The notes under the pieces were generated by a model, which searched no databases, was not told the origin of the DNA, and worked only from the letters and a program-made list of their open reading frames with translations. A DNA stretch of 64,000 bases from CAYLHX01 sp964383675 (GTDB lineage: Bacteria; Patescibacteriota; Gracilibacteria; UBA1369; LOWO2-01-FULL-3): NCBI GenBank assembly GCA_964383675.1, contig CAYLHX010000003.1, positions 7,468-71,467 on the forward strand, given 5' to 3'. Shown in pieces: positions 60,978 to 64,000 of the stretch (position 1 is the stretch's first letter; every line of letters starts with the position of its first letter). The position numbers and the translations under genes were made by a program.

Positions 60978-62129
60978 ATGGAAGATTTTCGAAGCTTGTT
61001 GATAATTATGGTAGTGGTTTGGGTCATGGGTAAAACTTTCAGAATGCTCTCTTTACCTGTGATTTTCGGTGAACTTTTGGGAGGTATTGTTGTTGGGCCC
61101 TCCATTCTTGGAATTGTTAGTGCAAGTACTCCAACCATTAATATACTTTCGGAACTCGGAATATTTATTCTGATGCTTCATGCGGGCCTGGAAACAAATC
61201 CTCATGCGCTTTTCAAGGGGTCCAAAAAAGCCATTCTCATAGCTGTGGGCGGCTTAATCGTACCATTCTTTTGTATCCTCTTTGCCGCTAATCACCTCGG
61301 CCTGGACATCACGCAATCGATCTTTATAGCTATTGCCATCTCCGCCAGTGCTATCGACATTACCGTCCGTATTTTAAAAGACTACAAACTGCAGCGCACC
61401 AAATTCGGAAAAACCATCTTGAGTGCGGCCATAATGAGTGACATTATCGCTCTTTTGGCCTTTGCGGTTTTCCTCCAAACCTACCAAACCGGCAACTTTG
61501 AGTTGCAAAGTATTCTATGGCTTTTTCTAAAAATAACTCTCTTCTTTGGGCTGATTATTTTTAGCGGATTCAAGAGCCAAAAGCATTTAGGAAAATTTTT
61601 TGACAACAAGGGATTCACTCTAACTTTAATTATCGCGCTTACTCTAGGCTATATTGCCGAATGGATAGGTCTGCACGCGATTATCGGAGCATTTTTGGCG
61701 GGATTGTTCATTCGCGAAGAGGTTCTAAATACCAAGGTTTACAAAAAAATTGAAGATCGTATCTACGGCTTGGCCTACAGCTTCTTGGGACCGATATTTT
61801 TCACCAGCCTGGCCTTCCACCTGGATTTTCAAGGCATTCTCAATCATCCATGGATCTTTATCGTCTTACTTTTGGCAGCCTTCATCGGCAAGTTTTTAGG
61901 CTCATACTTACCGGCAATTTTACAAAAAATGTCTCATAAGAAAGCCGTATTAACCGGTGTAACGATGAACATTCGCGGTGCTGTAAATCTGATTATCCTC
62001 TCTATCGGACTTAAACACTCCATCATCGATGGGGATATCTTTTCTATTCTGGTTTTGATAGTATTTGCAACGACCCTGCTAACAATTCTGGCTATTCTTC
62101 CTCTCAAAAAAAGATTAAAACTAAGATGA
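60978..62129 (+). CDS. CPA2-family cation:proton antiporter
   Basis: A 383-residue membrane protein with about twelve helices, the KefB/NapA-like fold. Seen: LPVIFGELLGGIVVGPSILG, ELGIFILMLHAGLE, the unwound-helix region IAISASAIDITVRILKD (where the usual TSxxxxxxxL has SAIDI), and GLHAIIGAFLAGLFIRE. It exchanges Na+ or K+ for protons; no RCK nucleotide-binding domain is attached. The 3' end overlaps the next gene by 4 bases. Confidence 0.9.
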   Translation: MEDFRSLLIIMVVVWVMGKTFRMLSLPVIFGELLGGIVVGPSILGIVSASTPTINILSELGIFILMLHAGLETNPHALFKGSKKAILIAVGGLIVPFFCILFAANHLGLDITQSIFIAIAISASAIDITVRILKDYKLQRTKFGKTILSAAIMSDIIALLAFAVFLQTYQTGNFELQSILWLFLKITLFFGLIIFSGFKSQKHLGKFFDNKGFTLTLIIALTLGYIAEWIGLHAIIGAFLAGLFIREEVLNTKVYKKIEDRIYGLAYSFLGPIFFTSLAFHLDFQGILNHPWIFIVLLLAAFIGKFLGSYLPAILQKMSHKKAVLTGVTMNIRGAVNLIILSIGLKHSIIDGDIFSILVLIVFATTLLTILAILPLKKRLKLR

Positions 62130-62722
62130 CGATGATCAAAAAACTAATATCTGCAAGTATAGTGCTGGTAATGCTTACTCCCGTCGCCCAAGCGGAAATG
62201 CTGCTTTTTGTGGGAGAGGGGTGTGACTACTGCGCCAATCTCAAAAACTATCTTGAGGAAAATGACCTCTACGATGAGTTTCAAATTGAGGAATATGAAA
62301 TTTATAATGATGAAGTGAATAAAGCCTTTTATCTGCAAAAGTCCCAGGAAGTGGGCTACACTTCAGGGGGCATTCCGTTGCTTATAGATGGTACGATTTA
62401 TGTTGAGGGCAATAACCCGATCCAGGAATATTTGAAATCATTGAAAGGCCTCTCGGCTCAAAAGGAGTTGTCAAAAACCACTTTGAGCGAAGAAGATGCC
62501 AACGATTTAAGCACTTTTTTACTCGAACAGAATACTAAGGAAAAACAAAATAAAGAGCTGGAAAAAGTTTTAAGTCAGCCAAGTTTCATAAAGCCGGCGA
62601 TAGACCCTGAAAAAAATGGCTCCGCCAAAGACAAGATTTTAAACCCCCTCGGCATCCTGGTAATCCTGCTTGGACTGGCGGCTTTTACGGCAATTCTCTA
62701 CAAAACACGCAGCAGAAAATAG
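62126..62722 (+). CDS. Exported membrane-anchored thioredoxin/glutaredoxin-like protein
   Basis: A 198-residue protein with a signal peptide (about 1-23, cleavage after AQA), a thioredoxin-fold domain with the active pair in GEGCDYCANLKNYL and a cis-proline-like GGIPLLIDG, then a polar linker and a C-terminal membrane helix (about 172-192) with a basic end. It probably handles disulfides outside the cytoplasmic membrane. It overlaps the antiporter gene by 4 bases (ATGA). Start could also be the in-frame ATG two codons later. Confidence 0.82.
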   Translation: MTMIKKLISASIVLVMLTPVAQAEMLLFVGEGCDYCANLKNYLEENDLYDEFQIEEYEIYNDEVNKAFYLQKSQEVGYTSGGIPLLIDGTIYVEGNNPIQEYLKSLKGLSAQKELSKTTLSEEDANDLSTFLLEQNTKEKQNKELEKVLSQPSFIKPAIDPEKNGSAKDKILNPLGILVILLGLAAFTAILYKTRSRK

Positions 62723-62723
62723 C

Positions 62724-64000
62724 TTATTCAAAGTCTATATCCACCTCTTCACCGTATTTAGGGACATAGACGTCTTTATAACCGTTTTCATGCAACGCAC
62801 CTGTAAAAGCCTCCAATTGGGTCTGTTCACCATGCACCAAGAAAACTTTCTTAATTGATTCAACTTTTCCGATATAGTCCAAAAGGTCGCTGCGATCGGC
62901 ATGTCCGGAAAAGGCATCCATAATGTAAACGGAGGCCCGTACCTTATATGATTCGCCAAAAATGCTCACTTCTTTTTCACCATCCACCAACTTGCGGCCC
63001 AAAGTGTTTTCCGCCTGATAACCGACAATCAACACCACATTCTTCGGGTCCTCAAGATTATTCTTCAAGTGATGTAGCACACGACCAAACTCACACATTC
63101 CCGAAGCCGAAATTATAATCATCGGTCCGGCTTTTTCATTAAGGGACTTTGACTCCTCCACACTGCGAGTGTATTGCAGCTCTTCAAAACCGAAAGGATT
63201 ATTACCATTTTCAATAAAAGCATTACGAGTTTCTTTATCATAGCACTCCATATGTGACCTAAACACCTCGGTTACATTACCGGCCAGAGGACTGTCCACA
63301 TAAACCGGAATATTCGGAATCTTATCCTTAGTTCTCAAAACATTCAGGTGATAAACGATTTCTTGAGTTCTCTCCAAGGCAAAGGCCGGAATAATCAACT
63401 TACCGCCATTCTCTGCCACCTGATTCACCACTGCGGCCAGATCATCCTCCACGGTTTGTATTGAGGCGTGCAACCGGTTTCCATAAGTACATTCACTGAT
63501 TAGGATGTCACTCGCGGGAACCGTTTGAGGATCTCGCAAAATCGGCAAGCCTTTTCTTCCCAAGTCGCCGGTAAAACAAACTCTTAAGTGCTTTTTCTTC
63601 TTCTTATCATAAAAAATCATGTGGACCAGTGCCGATCCCAAAATATGTCCGGCATCATAAAATGAAGCTACCAAGCCATCTTCTACAATAAAACTTTGCT
63701 CATAATTCACCGCGTAAAATGATTTCAAGGTTTCTTCAGCATCTTCCAAAGTATAGAGAGGTTCTTTCACGTCATCTTCTTTAAGTCGTTTTTTCTTCTT
63801 TAAATATTCAAATTCCCGCTCCTGGATGTAGGCGCTGTCCGCCAGCATGTAGTTGCAGAGATCGCGGGTGGCGTGGGTGCAGTATATCGGGCCTTTATAG
63901 CCATTTTTAAACAGGTAAGGTAGAACACCACTATGGTCCATGTGCGCATGCGATAAAATTACCGAGTCCAGCTCTTTGGGATCAAAAAAGAAGTGACGAT
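62724..64000 (-). CDS. MBL-fold/beta-CASP ribonuclease-like hydrolase, cut by window edge
   Basis: The frame stays open from the right edge, so the true start lies outside. The metallo-beta-lactamase motif LSHAHMDHSG (HxHxDH) spans 63962-63933, upstream of the internal ATG at 63941. Further marks: SFYDAGHILGSALVH, CFTGDLGRKG, the beta-CASP region with PAFALERTQEIVYHL, SASGMCEFGRVLHHL, and the C-terminal AFSGHADRSDLLDY and VFLVHGEQTQLEAF of the RNA-specificity domain. It resembles CPSF-like RNA-processing exonucleases found in archaea and bacteria. Confidence 0.93.
   Translation of the reverse strand, partial: RHFFFDPKELDSVILSHAHMDHSGVLPYLFKNGYKGPIYCTHATRDLCNYMLADSAYIQEREFEYLKKKKRLKEDDVKEPLYTLEDAEETLKSFYAVNYEQSFIVEDGLVASFYDAGHILGSALVHMIFYDKKKKKHLRVCFTGDLGRKGLPILRDPQTVPASDILISECTYGNRLHASIQTVEDDLAAVVNQVAENGGKLIIPAFALERTQEIVYHLNVLRTKDKIPNIPVYVDSPLAGNVTEVFRSHMECYDKETRNAFIENGNNPFGFEELQYTRSVEESKSLNEKAGPMIIISASGMCEFGRVLHHLKNNLEDPKNVVLIVGYQAENTLGRKLVDGEKEVSIFGESYKVRASVYIMDAFSGHADRSDLLDYIGKVESIKKVFLVHGEQTQLEAFTGALHENGYKDVYVPKYGEEVDIDFE

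Overview
The window looks like a bacterial chromosome segment from a Patescibacteria/CPR-type organism, possibly Peregrinibacteria-like. This placement is inferred from gene style: three S-layer-homology (SLH) surface proteins, a type IV pilus operon, a Gmad2-type lipoprotein, a LytR-CpsA-Psr protein with a large extracytoplasmic part, few Shine-Dalgarno sequences, and several promoters whose predicted start site lies on or very near the ATG. The standard code fits, because TAA, TAG and TGA all end recognisable proteins.

Layout. 1-3576 (minus): type IV pilus assembly genes (a cut-off gene, PilB, a PilO-like protein, a PilN-like membrane protein). 3643-4836 (minus): rplJ-rplL with an L10 leader and an attenuator hairpin. 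4907-7885 (plus): miaA, mazG, recJ. 7912-11097: an SLH protein and a DHH phosphoesterase. 11094-18929 (minus): YebC, a bile-acid-symporter-family carrier, malic enzyme, an SLH protein, hisS, tsaD and a Nudix hydrolase. 18989-22214 (plus): CCA-adding enzyme, a methyltransferase and an EamA transporter.

22254-30092 (minus) holds the most striking locus. Two tandem structured RNA genes, about 240 nt each and each with its own promoter, lie directly upstream of a reverse transcriptase. The RT gene is followed by overlapping or closely spaced genes for a large MoxR-like AAA+ ATPase and a protein with an HExxH metallopeptidase motif plus a vWA domain. The two RNAs keep the same fold while two long helices have been replaced by unrelated but still complementary sequences. 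Tetraloop types, G-U pairs and promoters all place them on the RT strand. I know of no described system with exactly this composition; it resembles retron and other RT-ncRNA defence loci joined to a MoxR-vWA pair.

30101-44820: bactofilin-like membrane protein, rlmD, a prsW gene with an in-frame TAG, an HExxH protein, an LCP protein, tRNA-Gly(TCC), a TraB/TIKI-like lipoprotein candidate, an unknown 683-residue protein, an SGNH hydrolase, a lipoprotein, YajQ and an SLH protein. 45032-52014 (plus): a compact five-gene operon with an arginine-dihydrolase/DDAH-like enzyme, three ATP-grasp proteins carrying four ATP-grasp modules, and a PLP decarboxylase; this looks like a small biosynthetic pathway for an amino-acid-derived amide. 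52007-64000: Gmad2 lipoprotein, P-type ATPase, rhodanese, DUF1624 protein, a ZIP transporter with a Fur/Zur regulator and a perfect palindromic operator candidate, a PH-domain membrane protein, TlyA, MsrA, a roughly 430-nt orphan structured RNA with clear promoter and terminator, a CPA2 antiporter, a membrane-anchored CxxC protein and a cut-off beta-CASP ribonuclease.
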